A DNA stretch of 59,827 nucleotides from Blautia sp. MSJ-9 (GCF_018919065.1 NZ_JAHLQG010000042.1:1-59827); one strand, 5' to 3'; numbered from the stretch's first letter, positions 43,227 to 53,679 are shown. The notes: a model not told the origin generated them from the sequence alone. Made by a program: numbers and translations.

Positions 43227-46067
43227 ATGAGAAAAAGAAAGTCCAGACATATTAGTATAAGTATTCTAATGATTATAATGTGCATAAGCCTGATATTTCC
43301 TATGATAACATATGCGAAGGCAAGTGATAAAAATCAACATGAGACAATCCGCGTGGGATTTTTTGCGTTTGATGGTTATCATATGATGGACGAAAAGGGA
43401 AATAGAAGTGGATACGGATACGATTTTCTGCGTATGGCGGCTAGGTATCTGAATGCGAATTATGAGTATATCGGCTATGACAAAAGCTGGGATGAAATGC
43501 AGGACATGTTGGAAAATGGTGAGATTGATCTTTTAACATCCGTGCAGAAAACATCTGATAGAATGGAAAAATTTGATTTTTCAAAACCTATTGGAACCAG
43601 TAGTGCGATACTTACAGTTAAAAGTGATAATACACGTATTGTGGAGCAGGAATATACCACCTATGAAAATATGAAAGTGGGAATGCTTCGAGAAAATAGC
43701 CGAAATGATGATTTTGCAGAATTTGCCAAAGAAAAGAATTTTACATATCAAACAATATTTTATGATAAAGAATCTGATTTGAAAGAAGCACTTCAAAATG
43801 GGGAAGTCGATACAGTTCTTACAAGCTCGCTTAGAAGTATTCATGATGAACGTGTTATTGAAAAATTTGCAACGCATGATTTTTATGCAGCTGTAAAAAA
43901 GGGAAATACTCCGCTTTTGAATGAAATCAATTATGCAATCGATCAGATGAATCAGGCAGAAGGGGATTGGATCGATGCATTGGATTATCAGTATTACGGG
44001 CAGACAGAAGCAAAAACGCTTGTCTTTTCTGAACGTGAAAAGGAGATTATCCAGCAATATGCCAGCGGAAAGGAAAAATTAACGGTAACCTGCAGTATAG
44101 ATAGAGAGCCTTATTCGTATGTGGAGAACGGAAAGTTAAAAGGTATTATTCCGGAACTATTTGAAGAATTGATGGATTATGCAGGGATTCCTTATGAAAT
44201 TGTGATTCCGAAAGATCGTAAGGAATATGAACAGTGGGAAAAAGATGGTACTGTAGACATATTCATGGATGGAAGAGTAGAAAGTGAAAACGAAGCGGAG
44301 GCAAATGATGTAGCAGTAACAGTTCCATATATGAACTTTGGTTTGGCAAGGGTCACCCGCAGAGATTTTGATGGAAAAATTGAAAAACTTGCAGTCGCCA
44401 GATATCAGGGAATGAATGGAATTGAGGATAATCTCGTAAAGGATGCTGAGAGAATACAGTATGACAGTCGTGAAGAAGCTTTGGAAGCTGTGCGAGATGG
44501 GCAGGCAGATGCTACTTATGTATATCTTTATACAGCACAAAAATTTGTGAATCAGGACAGTCGTGGCAGCGTTACATATACTGTGATTGATCACCCGGTC
44601 TATCCTCACAGAATCTGCATTATGCCATCTGCAAGCCATGAGCTTAGTGGGATTCTGACAAAGTGCATTTACGCATTGCCTGACAACAAGTTGGAAAGTC
44701 TAATTTTAAAGTACACCGCTTACACTTCAGAAAATGTGACTATACTGACATTTATTATGTTACACCCGATCAAGAGTTTTGTTGCTATAGCACTTTGGGT
44801 TGTAATTTTGATGTGTGTTCTGGTATTGTGGACAAGACTTCATGAGCGGAAGAAAATGTTGGTCGTTGAGAAAAAACGTGCGGAAGAGAAAGATATACTG
44901 GCAAAACTTGCAAAATCAGCAAGTGAAAGTAAAAGCCGTTTTCTTTTTAATATGTCACATGACATCCGTACACCGTTGAATGCTGTGCTTGGATTTACGA
45001 ATTTAGCAAAAGAAGCTGTAGATGATCCCGAAAAAGAAAAAGATTATCTGGAAAAAATTCAGATATCGGGAGAGCATCTGTTAGATATTATAAATGACAT
45101 TCTGGAAATGAGCCGAGTGGAATCTGGCAATGTAAAGTTGGATGAAGCCGAGTGCAATCTGAAAGAAGTGATAAGAGAATCTATCGTTCTGATAGAAGAG
45201 AGCAGTAAGAAGAAAGAACAGCAGTTTAAAGTCGATATAGATGGAATAAAACATCCGTATGTCATATGTGACAGCCTAAAATTAAGAGAAATTCTTGTTC
45301 AGATTTTAGAGAATGCAGTGAAGTTTACTTCAATCGGGGGCGATATCCAGCTAAGTATAAGACAGTTGTTAAACGACGACGAAGAATATGCTGATCTGAT
45401 AATCGGTATTAGAGATAACGGGTGCGGAATGTCTTCGGCTTTTGTAGAGAAAATGTTTCTGCCTTTTGAACGTGAGAAAACCAATACGGTCAGTGGACTT
45501 GATGGCACTGGACTTGGGTTGGCAATCGCCAAAAGTTATATAGATGCTATGGGCGGTGATATACAGGTACAATCGGAAGTTGCTAAGGGTACAGAAATTA
45601 CAATAACAGTGCAGCAAAAGCTGACAGAAAAACCAACAAAAGAATCTGTAGAAGTTTCGAAAGAAGATTTCACAAGAAAATTCTGCGGAAAACGTATATT
45701 GATTGTAGAAGACAATGATCTGAATCGAGAAATAGAAGTGGCTATTCTGGAGGAAGCGGGATTTGTGGTTGAAGAAGCCGTTGATGGACAAGAGGCAGTT
45801 AATAAAGTTAAAGATTCGCAAGGCAGACATTATGATGGAATTCTTATGGATATCCAGATGCCAGTGATGGATGGTTATGAGGCAACAAGAGAAATACGGC
45901 AGTTGAAGAATCCGGTACTTTCTAAAACGCCAATTATTGCTGTTTCGGCGAATGCATTTGATGAAGATAAGATTGCATCAGAAGAGGCGGGAATGAATGC
46001 TCATATTGCAAAACCGATTCAAATGGATTATTTATTCCAGACGTTGGATGAAATTTTGGATAAATAA
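43227..46067 (+). CDS. Hybrid sensor kinase with two solute-binding domains (HK1)
   Basis: 946 residues. An N-terminal signal or anchor (ISILMIIMCISLIFPMITYA) is followed by two SBP_bac_3 domains outside the cell (about 40-265 and 283-500), a membrane helix (about 514-535), HisKA with SHDIRTPLNAVLG (His about 578), ATPase (ENAVKFTS, GTGLGLAI) and a receiver with VEDNDLNRE and Asp in ILMDIQMPVMDG (about 875). It should sense amino-acid-like ligands and pass phosphate to an unknown partner. ATG 43227 is used with GAGAGG upstream; an ATG 12 bases earlier has no such site. It is controlled by the riboswitch just upstream. Confidence 0.92.
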   Translation: MRKRKSRHISISILMIIMCISLIFPMITYAKASDKNQHETIRVGFFAFDGYHMMDEKGNRSGYGYDFLRMAARYLNANYEYIGYDKSWDEMQDMLENGEIDLLTSVQKTSDRMEKFDFSKPIGTSSAILTVKSDNTRIVEQEYTTYENMKVGMLRENSRNDDFAEFAKEKNFTYQTIFYDKESDLKEALQNGEVDTVLTSSLRSIHDERVIEKFATHDFYAAVKKGNTPLLNEINYAIDQMNQAEGDWIDALDYQYYGQTEAKTLVFSEREKEIIQQYASGKEKLTVTCSIDREPYSYVENGKLKGIIPELFEELMDYAGIPYEIVIPKDRKEYEQWEKDGTVDIFMDGRVESENEAEANDVAVTVPYMNFGLARVTRRDFDGKIEKLAVARYQGMNGIEDNLVKDAERIQYDSREEALEAVRDGQADATYVYLYTAQKFVNQDSRGSVTYTVIDHPVYPHRICIMPSASHELSGILTKCIYALPDNKLESLILKYTAYTSENVTILTFIMLHPIKSFVAIALWVVILMCVLVLWTRLHERKKMLVVEKKRAEEKDILAKLAKSASESKSRFLFNMSHDIRTPLNAVLGFTNLAKEAVDDPEKEKDYLEKIQISGEHLLDIINDILEMSRVESGNVKLDEAECNLKEVIRESIVLIEESSKKKEQQFKVDIDGIKHPYVICDSLKLREILVQILENAVKFTSIGGDIQLSIRQLLNDDEEYADLIIGIRDNGCGMSSAFVEKMFLPFEREKTNTVSGLDGTGLGLAIAKSYIDAMGGDIQVQSEVAKGTEITITVQQKLTEKPTKESVEVSKEDFTRKFCGKRILIVEDNDLNREIEVAILEEAGFVVEEAVDGQEAVNKVKDSQGRHYDGILMDIQMPVMDGYEATREIRQLKNPVLSKTPIIAVSANAFDEDKIASEEAGMNAHIAKPIQMDYLFQTLDEILDK

Positions 46068-46068
46068 T

Positions 46069-47722
46069 CCTGAATTATTCACTGCTGTGCCGTGAAAGTG
46101 GCTGAAAGCTACATAGTTACTGTATTTTAACTGAATATTGCTTTTCACCTATCAAGTGAATGAAAAAAGAGCATCTATTTGTGGTAAAATTAAGGTGTCG
46201 AATCTTAAAAAATAACCCAAAAGGAGCCCTTTATGAGTATTGTAAACACCTTAGCCTTAGAAAGCAATAGACAGATTAAAATAAATTTTGATGGAGGTGA
46301 TTTATCCTCTGATGCAGGCTTACTTCTCATCAAAGAGTTTGTAAGCAAACTTGGCATTGAACAGCTTTTGAACTGTTCATTTAAGACCAATGATTCTGCA
46401 GTATTTCGATATCACACGGATAAGGACAACCTTCTCCAGATGATATACATGATCATTGCCGGCTACTTTGAAGACGATGCTTCGGATGAACTGACAAATG
46501 ATCCGATTTTTAAAGCAGTACTTGAAAAATCCGTGTTAGCATCTCAGCCAACCGTATCCAGATTTTTCAACCGCATGGATGATGATACTTTAAAGCAACT
46601 CCTGGAAATTACCAGAGTTCTTCGAAAAAGAATCTATAGTATCCAGCTTCCTCAGGCAATCATCCTAGATCTGGATTCCACACTTCTTGAAGCAGACGGA
46701 AAACAGGAAGGCAGAGATTTTAACTTCCGTTATCAAAGTAATGGCTATCATCCACTTGTTTGTTACGACAGAATGACTGGTGATCTGATTAAAATCCAGC
46801 TCCGCGATGGAACACAGTATTCCTGTACCGGAGTGGTTGACTTCCTGCAGCCGATACTGAATGAATACTTGAATGATTATCCGGCAATCCGCATTCTGCT
46901 TCGTGGTGACAGTGGATTCGCAACTCCTGATCTTTATAAGCAATGTGAAGAAAACGGTTCAAGCTATGTGATCCGGCTGAAGGAGAATGGCATTCTCCGT
47001 GAAAAAGCATCCGCTCTTGTAGATGAGCTTGATGAAATCACCAGGAATAATAAAGTCGATTATGCAGTAGCCTATGGCGAATTCATCTATAAAGCAGGTT
47101 CATGGCCTTATGAAAGGCGCGTGGTATGCAAGGTGGAAAAGCCGGAAAACCAGATGGTTTACATGTACACATTTGTTGTCACAAATATGGATTCCTCACC
47201 AGAATATCTCATCAAATTTTACTGCAAGCGAGGGCTGATGGAAAACTTCATTAAAGAAAGCAAATCCGGTTTTGACTTCGCCTCTGTAAGCAGCCACACC
47301 AGAATCGTAAATGCAAACAGGGTTCAAGTACATGCTCTTTCGTATAACATATTTAATTGGTTTAGACGACTGGTATTATCTGCGAAGATGCGAAAACAGC
47401 GTATTGATACCATCCGTTTAAAACTGCTGAAGATTGCTGCAAAGGCAGTGCATTCAGCAAGATATATCACATTCAAGCTGTGTAGCAGCTGCCTTTATAA
47501 GAATGAATTCTATGAAACACTCTCAAATATCGGTAAGCTGAATGTGCAGCTGGAATAGCAACTATTAACGAACCTTGACAGCTTAACAACTGCTCCGAAC
47601 TCTGCCTAGGGGATTTTATACCCTTTTGACAGGTAAATTGAGTAGTATTATGGCAGCATGGATCAATTTTCGGATTCATGGTACAGTTATCAGTTCAGAT
47701 ACTGTTCCGTGAATAATTCAGG
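46069..47722. mobile_element. IS1380-family insertion sequence with 5-bp target duplication
   Basis: Ends CCTGAATTATTCAC (46069-46082) and GTGAATAATTCAGG (47709-47722) are perfect inverted repeats. The 5 bp ataat flanks both sides (46064-46068 and 47723-47727). It encodes one full transposase. Insertion took place at the stop codon of HK1, leaving the protein intact but placing the IS between HK1 and its terminator. Confidence 0.93.
46233..47558 (+). CDS. IS1380-family transposase
   Basis: 441 residues, full length for the family. DDE-type residues are likely in ILDLDSTLLEADG, LLRGDSGFATPDLY and RGLMENFIKESKSGFDF (the YREK-like segment). The start MSIVNTLALESNRQIKINFD with SDAGLLLIKEF is typical of IS1380 proteins. 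AAAGGAG precedes the ATG. Intact ends, target duplication and an open frame suggest that the IS is active or recently inserted. Confidence 0.93.
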   Translation: MSIVNTLALESNRQIKINFDGGDLSSDAGLLLIKEFVSKLGIEQLLNCSFKTNDSAVFRYHTDKDNLLQMIYMIIAGYFEDDASDELTNDPIFKAVLEKSVLASQPTVSRFFNRMDDDTLKQLLEITRVLRKRIYSIQLPQAIILDLDSTLLEADGKQEGRDFNFRYQSNGYHPLVCYDRMTGDLIKIQLRDGTQYSCTGVVDFLQPILNEYLNDYPAIRILLRGDSGFATPDLYKQCEENGSSYVIRLKENGILREKASALVDELDEITRNNKVDYAVAYGEFIYKAGSWPYERRVVCKVEKPENQMVYMYTFVVTNMDSSPEYLIKFYCKRGLMENFIKESKSGFDFASVSSHTRIVNANRVQVHALSYNIFNWFRRLVLSAKMRKQRIDTIRLKLLKIAAKAVHSARYITFKLCSSCLYKNEFYETLSNIGKLNVQLE

Positions 47723-47750
47723 ATAATTATATTTGAGCCAATGAAATTCG

Positions 47751-47794
47751 AAAGGATATCGTGCAGTATATTATGCTTTCAGATATCCTTTTTG
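47751..47794 (+). terminator. Original terminator of HK1
   Basis: aaaggatatc pairs with gatatccttttt. It lies just beyond the right end of the IS1380 element and presumably served HK1 before the insertion. Confidence 0.75.
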
Positions 47795-47859
47795 AGTTTA
47801 TAGTTATGCATTGAGCGTAGACAATTATTATTTCTCATTGTATAATTATAATTAAATTT

Positions 47860-47968
47860 AGGGGCAAATCAGTCGAAAGTCTGAGACGCAAAGCTAAAGG
47901 GCCTGTAAAATGGTAGCCAGTTGCAACGATTAAGATGTATTGCCTGAAAAAGCAATACATCTTTTTTC
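47860..47968 (+). promoter_or_regulatory. c-di-GMP-I riboswitch 2 (GEMM-I) with terminator
   Basis: Very similar to riboswitch 1: ggggcaaatcag, cgaaag tetraloop, gagacgcaaagc, gggcctgtaaaatgg, tagccagttgc (to about 47930). Terminator arms agatgtattgc and gcaatacatct are followed by TTTTTC (47933-47968). It precedes the two diguanylate cyclase genes. Confidence 0.9.
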
Positions 47969-47990
47969 TATAAATTGAGAGGAGTTCTTT

Positions 47991-49664
47991 ATGCGTTCGA
48001 CGGAAGAGAGAAAAAGAAAGTATTTGAATTATTCCATGCTCCTGTTTGTAATCATTGCCATGATAGGAGCAGTAATTGCCTGCTTATTTGCACCTGCTAC
48101 TTATGATGGATTTCAAATGGAACCATGTCATAAGATTGAGAATTCTTTTGAGGTTACTTGGGGAAGTCAGCAAATCAAAACAACACTGTCGAATACGATA
48201 AATAATCCGAATATGGAAACAATTTACATGACAACGGTTCTGCAGAAGGAGAAATTAGGAAATGGCGACAGCATTCTGATTCGTAACAGACAGAGCAGGA
48301 TTAAAGTGTATTTGGATGATGAATTGCTATTTGATAGTGGAGAGAGATTTTTGAAGCCTTTCCTGTTGGGATATGGTTCTTATTGGAAGAGTATACTTGT
48401 GGGAAACAATTATGGCGGGAAAACACTGAAAATAGAGATACACCCTGAATATAAAATGAATGCAGTGTCGGGGTATCTTCCTAATATATATTTCGGAACC
48501 CAAAGTTCTTTTATGTCATTTATATTAAAGAATACATATTGGTATTTGTTTTTGACGCTGGCTTTGATAGCGGTGGGGATTTATGAAATAATTTATGGGA
48601 TTTTTGTTTTTCATAAAGATAAGGCCAATGGATTGCTATTTTTGGGATTGTTTTCTGTTGATACAGGTATATGGCTTCTTATAGAATGTCATGTGCTTGA
48701 AATCTTTATGGATAATATGCAAGTCATAACTTATTTAAGTTATGTGGCGTATGGAATGATGCCGGTCTTACTGTTGAGATTTCTATTAAGCTATGAGGAA
48801 TTTAAAGATAAGATATACTTAAATCTTATTTGCTTTAGCGGAGTATTATTGAATTTTATTCAATTAATATTGGCGTGGGCAGAAATCTGCACTCCTTTTG
48901 AGTCGCAATGGTTGAATAGAGGCTATCTTGGCTTAACAATTATAGGTATGTTGGCAATCTTGTTTTCTGTTCGAAAGTGCGAAAAAGGGAAAAGAAGAGA
49001 ACTTTATGGTGGAATATTGATTTTGGTAGTAAGTACGATTTTGGAACAGGGGTATTTCGTGTCAATCAGTAAGGAAACCAGTGGAAGAATTTTAGTAATT
49101 GGTCTATGTCTGTTTATTTTTAAATCTGGAGTGGATTTAATAAGAGAAACAAGAAAACAACAGCGAATAGATATGGAAAAAGAAATTTTAATGGAGATGG
49201 CTTATACTGACGGGATGACGCATTTAGGGAATCGTTTCGCATATGAGAAAGAAAAGAATAAACTTGAAAATCAGCCAGATACCAAAGTTATGATTTTAAT
49301 AGCAGATATGAATGGATTAAAACAAGCAAACGATAATCATGGGCATATGTATGGAGATCAGATTATTTGTAAAACGGCAGAAATATTAGAGTCTTCTTTC
49401 GAGAATGTAGGTAAAAGCTTCCGAATAGGTGGAGATGAATTCTGTGTTCTGTCAGTAAATAAGGATCGCTTGGTATTTGAAGAGTGTATTAAAAACATGG
49501 AAGCAAACGTCAAAGTATTAAGCAGTACAATAAAAGGATATGGTATTGCATTAGGTTTTGCTGAAGGAAAAGCAGATGATATTGACGAGATTTTTCATAC
49601 AGCCGATAATTTAATGTATGCCAATAAAAAGAAGATGAAAAAGGAAATAGACAGATATGTATGA
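47991..49664 (+). CDS. Membrane diguanylate cyclase (7TM-type sensor plus GGDEF)
   Basis: 557 residues. A first helix (about 14-33), an extracytoplasmic region (about 35-170) and seven further hydrophobic helices (about 178-390) resemble a 7TMR-DISM sensor. The C-terminal GGDEF domain starts at AYTDGMTHLGNRFAYEK; the active-site motif is RIGGDEFCV (about 479). No RxxD inhibitory site precedes it, so product feedback on the enzyme itself looks absent. It should make c-di-GMP. It sits behind riboswitch 2 and overlaps the next cyclase by 8 nt. Confidence 0.92.
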   Translation: MRSTEERKRKYLNYSMLLFVIIAMIGAVIACLFAPATYDGFQMEPCHKIENSFEVTWGSQQIKTTLSNTINNPNMETIYMTTVLQKEKLGNGDSILIRNRQSRIKVYLDDELLFDSGERFLKPFLLGYGSYWKSILVGNNYGGKTLKIEIHPEYKMNAVSGYLPNIYFGTQSSFMSFILKNTYWYLFLTLALIAVGIYEIIYGIFVFHKDKANGLLFLGLFSVDTGIWLLIECHVLEIFMDNMQVITYLSYVAYGMMPVLLLRFLLSYEEFKDKIYLNLICFSGVLLNFIQLILAWAEICTPFESQWLNRGYLGLTIIGMLAILFSVRKCEKGKRRELYGGILILVVSTILEQGYFVSISKETSGRILVIGLCLFIFKSGVDLIRETRKQQRIDMEKEILMEMAYTDGMTHLGNRFAYEKEKNKLENQPDTKVMILIADMNGLKQANDNHGHMYGDQIICKTAEILESSFENVGKSFRIGGDEFCVLSVNKDRLVFEECIKNMEANVKVLSSTIKGYGIALGFAEGKADDIDEIFHTADNLMYANKKKMKKEIDRYV

Positions 49665-50508
49665 CAAGAATTTAAGTTATGAAGAATTATTGATTGCGAT
49701 TGAAAATGCTCCAACCAATATCTTTATTAAAGATACCGAGTGCAAATATCGTTTTGTGTCAGAAATGTGCTGCATGGTAAATGGTGGACCAGAAAACAGT
49801 ATTATTGGCAAAACAGATTTGGAGATTCAGAAAGATAAAGCACTGGGACAGGAATATTATGAAGATGATCAGAAAATTCTAGCAACCGGAAAAGGAAGTA
49901 AATGTGTCAGTGCGATATCAGTTGAAGAAAGCACAGCTTATTTTGAAATAAAAAAGAATCCGGTCATTCATGAAGGAAAAATTATAGGGATTATAGGCAT
50001 TATTGATGATGTTACAGATCGTGTGATTCTGGAAAAAACACTTGAAGATATGTCCTTTAGGGACAAGCTGACAGGGTTGTACAACAGGAATTATATGGAA
50101 TCCAGAAAACAGCATTATGCACGAAAAGGTGACTGTCAAATTAGTATTATTATCGGGGATTGCAATTCGTTGAAAAAAATCAATGATACGCTGGGACATA
50201 AAATGGGTGATTTATTATTGCAGCGTGTGGCAAAAGTTATTGAACAAACAATATCAGATGATTGTGTTGCAATGAGAGTTGGAGGAGATGAATTTTTGAT
50301 TCTATGCCCAGGATATACCAGATTAGCTACGGAAACATTAATTTCCAATCTGCAAAAAGAATTTGCGAATAGAAGTGATGACACGATAGTATTGGATGTT
50401 GCACTGGGATATCATACAGCTACTGATGATAAACTCTCTTTTGAAGAAATTTCTCGTTTAGCTGATAAGGCAATGTATATAGCCAAAAAGCAGATGAAGA
50501 GTAAGTGA
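49657..50508 (+). CDS. PAS-GGDEF diguanylate cyclase
   Basis: 283 residues, soluble. The N-terminal PAS domain (about 8-125) includes APTNIFIKDTECKYRFVSE and GKIIGIIGIIDDVTDRV; a GGDEF domain follows from SFRDKLTGLYNRNYMES with active-site MRVGGDEFLIL (about 208). No RxxD inhibitory site is seen. It is translationally coupled to the upstream membrane cyclase, so both are set by riboswitch 2. The PAS ligand is unknown. Confidence 0.92.
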   Translation: MYDKNLSYEELLIAIENAPTNIFIKDTECKYRFVSEMCCMVNGGPENSIIGKTDLEIQKDKALGQEYYEDDQKILATGKGSKCVSAISVEESTAYFEIKKNPVIHEGKIIGIIGIIDDVTDRVILEKTLEDMSFRDKLTGLYNRNYMESRKQHYARKGDCQISIIIGDCNSLKKINDTLGHKMGDLLLQRVAKVIEQTISDDCVAMRVGGDEFLILCPGYTRLATETLISNLQKEFANRSDDTIVLDVALGYHTATDDKLSFEEISRLADKAMYIAKKQMKSK

Positions 50509-50614
50509 TTTTTGGTTAGAATGTCAATGTCACTTGAAAAAGAACTTTTTATAGAGTAAAATATTTTATTATGTGCGAAATAATCAGATAAATGATAAAT
50601 AAAGGAGAGAAAAA

Positions 50615-53428
50615 ATGAAGGGAAAAATAACAGCGATATTATGCGGAATATTGCTGGCGATTATTTGTTGTTGTCCTGTTTATGCAGCTTCTGTCCAAAC
50701 AGAAAATACACCGGATTATAAAGTCTCTTATTATTCATTTGACTGCTTCAATATGCAAGATGAAGAAGGCGAAAAATACGGTTATGGCTATGACATGATG
50801 CAGAGTTTGGCGAACTATATGCAATGTACATTTTCTTACGTTGGATTTGAAAAAAGCGCAAAAGAATGTGAAGAAATGTTGCGAAACGGTGATCTCGATA
50901 TTTATACCGCTGCAAAACGTACGCCTGAGAGAGAACAGGAATTTATATTTTCTACATATCCAGCTATTACAGCTACAACCTGCATGAATGTGAAAAGAGG
51001 AAATACAAAAGTAATTGCCGGAGACTATTCTACCTACACCGGGTTAAAAATCGGTTTATTGGAAAGGCATACATACAATGACCGATTTAAGCAGTTTATA
51101 GAGGAAAATGGTACTGGCTGTGAAATCGTATATTATACAACGCCTACGGAATTATCAAATGCTTTAATAGATGAGGATGTAGATGCCATTGTTGATAGTT
51201 ATATCCGTACACCTGAAGATGAGGTGACAATAGAAAACTTTGGAGAAACACCTTATTATTTCATGGCAAGAAAAGAAAATCAGGCATTGATAGATGAATT
51301 GGATCATGCGATTGATAAAATGAATGTAGAAACACCAAACTGGCGAACTGATTTATATAATCAATACTACGGATCACAAAATTCCAATGCTGATTTTACT
51401 GCTGAAGAGGAAGCAGTTTTAAAGCAAATGCAGGCAGATGGTACAGTTGTAAAGGCTGTAATGAGCCCGGACAGATCACCATATTCTTGGTTTGAAGATG
51501 AGCGAGGATATGGTATTGTTTCTGATATTTTTACTGAGACAGCAAAAAAACTTGGGTTAGATTATGAAATAATACCTGTGTCATCAAAAGAAGAATATGA
51601 AAAAGTAATTATGTCAGGTGATGCAGATATATGGATTGATCAGGACAGCTACTATGAAAATAATGGACAATGTAAATATAAGTTTACGGATACATATTTA
51701 AGCACTTCGGTTTCTGCTTTGCGTAGAAGAGGTTCTTCCGGTAAAATGGGAAAAGTTGGTGTTTTGGAAGATAATATTGCGATAAGAAAGATTATATCTA
51801 ATGCGTGGCCGAGTGCGGAGATAATCCCTATTGAAAATACAGAGCAATGTGTAAAGGCTCTTGTAGATAATAAGATTGACTGTGCATTGATGATGAGTTA
51901 CACAGCCCAGAAGCTGGCAAGAGATGATACACAAAACAGATTAAGTGTTGATATTGTTCCAGGAGCAGCGCTTAACTTAAAAATGGGTATCAATGCGAAT
52001 ACCAATCATAATTTTTTTAGTTTATGGAATAAAGCCTTAGTAGAAGTTTCGACAAATAAGAGTGCAGAATTGGTTCAGGACTATCTGGAAATGGAAAGTG
52101 TTCCAACATTAGCGGCGTACTTGTTCGATCATCCAGCATATTTTGCGATGGTTGTTGGGGTAATGTTTTTCACAATATTTATTATCCTGATGTATATTGA
52201 AACAACACGAGCCAAAAATAAACAATTACGTGTTTCAGAACAGTTATCAGAAGCATTGATGGAAGCAAAAGAAGCGAATAATGCAAAGATTAATTTCTTT
52301 TCTAAGATGTCTCATGATATTCGAACCCCTATGAACGTAGTTTTGGGTATGACACAAATTGCGAGAAAGTATAAAGATGATCCAGGTAAATTGGAAAATG
52401 CTTTGGAGAATATCACATCTGAAGGAAATTATCTGTTAACCATGATCAATTCTATTTTGGATATCAATCAACTGGAACATGGCCATCTAGAACTGATTAA
52501 TAAGCCTTTTGATCCTGATGAATGTATGCGTGAAAGTGTAGAAATATTACGTCCATTAGCAGATAAGAAAGAACAGAAACTGACAATCTTCTCTAATTTT
52601 GAGAATGATATCGTGGTAGGAGATGCAGGACGTTTTAGTCAGATTATGATTAATATTGTGTCAAATGCGATTAAGTATACGGATATAGGTGGAGAAATTC
52701 AGGTAATGATGGAAGCACTTCCAGACAATAGATATCGTTTTACTTGTCGAGACACAGGTATTGGAATGGACGAAGAATTCATTAAGCACATCTGTGAGGA
52801 TTATGTGCGTGCAGAAGATAGTAAAACGTCAAGTACGGAGGGAACCGGACTTGGAATGGCTGTTGTTAAAGGTTTTACAGAATTAATGCATGGAAAGTTG
52901 GAAATCCAAAGTGAACTTGGAAAAGGTTCATCATTCAGCATTGAAATACCGTCTGCGGAACCGTCCATAAAAGAACGAAAATTAGCACTTAAATCAACAA
53001 TAGAAAGTCAAAATAGCATGGAATTTGAAGGGAAAAAAGTTCTTCTTGTGGAGGATAATGCTTTAAATGCTGAGATAGCAGAAGAATTGCTGAAAAGCAT
53101 AGGATTTCTTGTTGATTGGGTAGAAAATGGAAAGGTTGCAGTTGAAAAATTTGAGAAATCTGATATTGGTTCATATTTTGCTGTCTTTATGGACATGCAG
53201 ATGCCAGTTATGGATGGAATCGAAGCAACTAGAAATATAAGAACTTTGAATCGTGACGATAAAGATGTTTTGATTTTGGCCATGACTGCAAATACTTTAA
53301 CCAGAGATAGACAACTTTGTGAAGAGGCTGGTATGAATGGGTACATATCAAAGCCAGTTAATTTGAAAGATATCGAAGCAAGCTTAAGAGAACATACAGA
53401 AAATGCGGATAAAGTGAATACTCTGTAG
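50615..53428 (+). CDS. Hybrid sensor kinase with two solute-binding domains (HK2)
   Basis: 937 residues. Signal peptide (ILCGILLAIICCCPVYA), two SBP_bac_3 domains (about 30-255 and 279-495), a membrane helix (about 508-527), HisKA with SHDIRTPMNVVLG (His about 567), ATPase (IVSNAIKYT, GTGLGMAV) and a receiver with VEDNALNAE and Asp in FMDMQMPVMDG (about 860). It is diverged from HK1 and HK3 but has the same layout. AAAGGAGAG precedes the start. No riboswitch is seen in the 106 nt upstream, so it may be read from the cyclase operon or its own promoter. Confidence 0.92.
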   Translation: MKGKITAILCGILLAIICCCPVYAASVQTENTPDYKVSYYSFDCFNMQDEEGEKYGYGYDMMQSLANYMQCTFSYVGFEKSAKECEEMLRNGDLDIYTAAKRTPEREQEFIFSTYPAITATTCMNVKRGNTKVIAGDYSTYTGLKIGLLERHTYNDRFKQFIEENGTGCEIVYYTTPTELSNALIDEDVDAIVDSYIRTPEDEVTIENFGETPYYFMARKENQALIDELDHAIDKMNVETPNWRTDLYNQYYGSQNSNADFTAEEEAVLKQMQADGTVVKAVMSPDRSPYSWFEDERGYGIVSDIFTETAKKLGLDYEIIPVSSKEEYEKVIMSGDADIWIDQDSYYENNGQCKYKFTDTYLSTSVSALRRRGSSGKMGKVGVLEDNIAIRKIISNAWPSAEIIPIENTEQCVKALVDNKIDCALMMSYTAQKLARDDTQNRLSVDIVPGAALNLKMGINANTNHNFFSLWNKALVEVSTNKSAELVQDYLEMESVPTLAAYLFDHPAYFAMVVGVMFFTIFIILMYIETTRAKNKQLRVSEQLSEALMEAKEANNAKINFFSKMSHDIRTPMNVVLGMTQIARKYKDDPGKLENALENITSEGNYLLTMINSILDINQLEHGHLELINKPFDPDECMRESVEILRPLADKKEQKLTIFSNFENDIVVGDAGRFSQIMINIVSNAIKYTDIGGEIQVMMEALPDNRYRFTCRDTGIGMDEEFIKHICEDYVRAEDSKTSSTEGTGLGMAVVKGFTELMHGKLEIQSELGKGSSFSIEIPSAEPSIKERKLALKSTIESQNSMEFEGKKVLLVEDNALNAEIAEELLKSIGFLVDWVENGKVAVEKFEKSDIGSYFAVFMDMQMPVMDGIEATRNIRTLNRDDKDVLILAMTANTLTRDRQLCEEAGMNGYISKPVNLKDIEASLREHTENADKVNTL

Positions 53429-53444
53429 GCAATTATAATTATTT

Positions 53445-53485
53445 AAGAGGAATGTCAGTTGAAAATATGCTGACATTCCTCTTTT
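53445..53485 (+). terminator. Terminator of HK2
   Basis: agaggaatgtcag pairs perfectly with ctgacattcctct, followed by TTTT. Confidence 0.9.
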
Positions 53486-53575
53486 GTAGATAAATTATCA
53501 ATCGGTAACTAAGAAAATGATAGACATTTCTTTGAATAAAATGTATAATAAAAGAAAATACATATAATGATAACG

Positions 53576-53679
53576 TAGCAAATCAGCCAAAGGTCTGAGA
53601 CGCCAAGCGAAAGGACCTGTGAAATGGTTGCCGGAAACCACGTTTAAGAGGCGTTGTCTGAAAAGGCAGTGCTTTTTTT
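53576..53679 (+). promoter_or_regulatory. Diverged c-di-GMP-I riboswitch 3 with terminator
   Basis: The aptamer (53576-53646) keeps gcaaatcagcc, ctgagacgccaagc, ggacctgtgaaatgg and ttgccgg, but lacks the GAAA tetraloop seen in the other two and reads gccaagc where they read gcaaagc. A terminator hairpin, aggcgttgtct/aggcagtgctt with a GAAA loop and seven T residues, follows (53648-53679). It precedes HK3. Confidence 0.8.
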
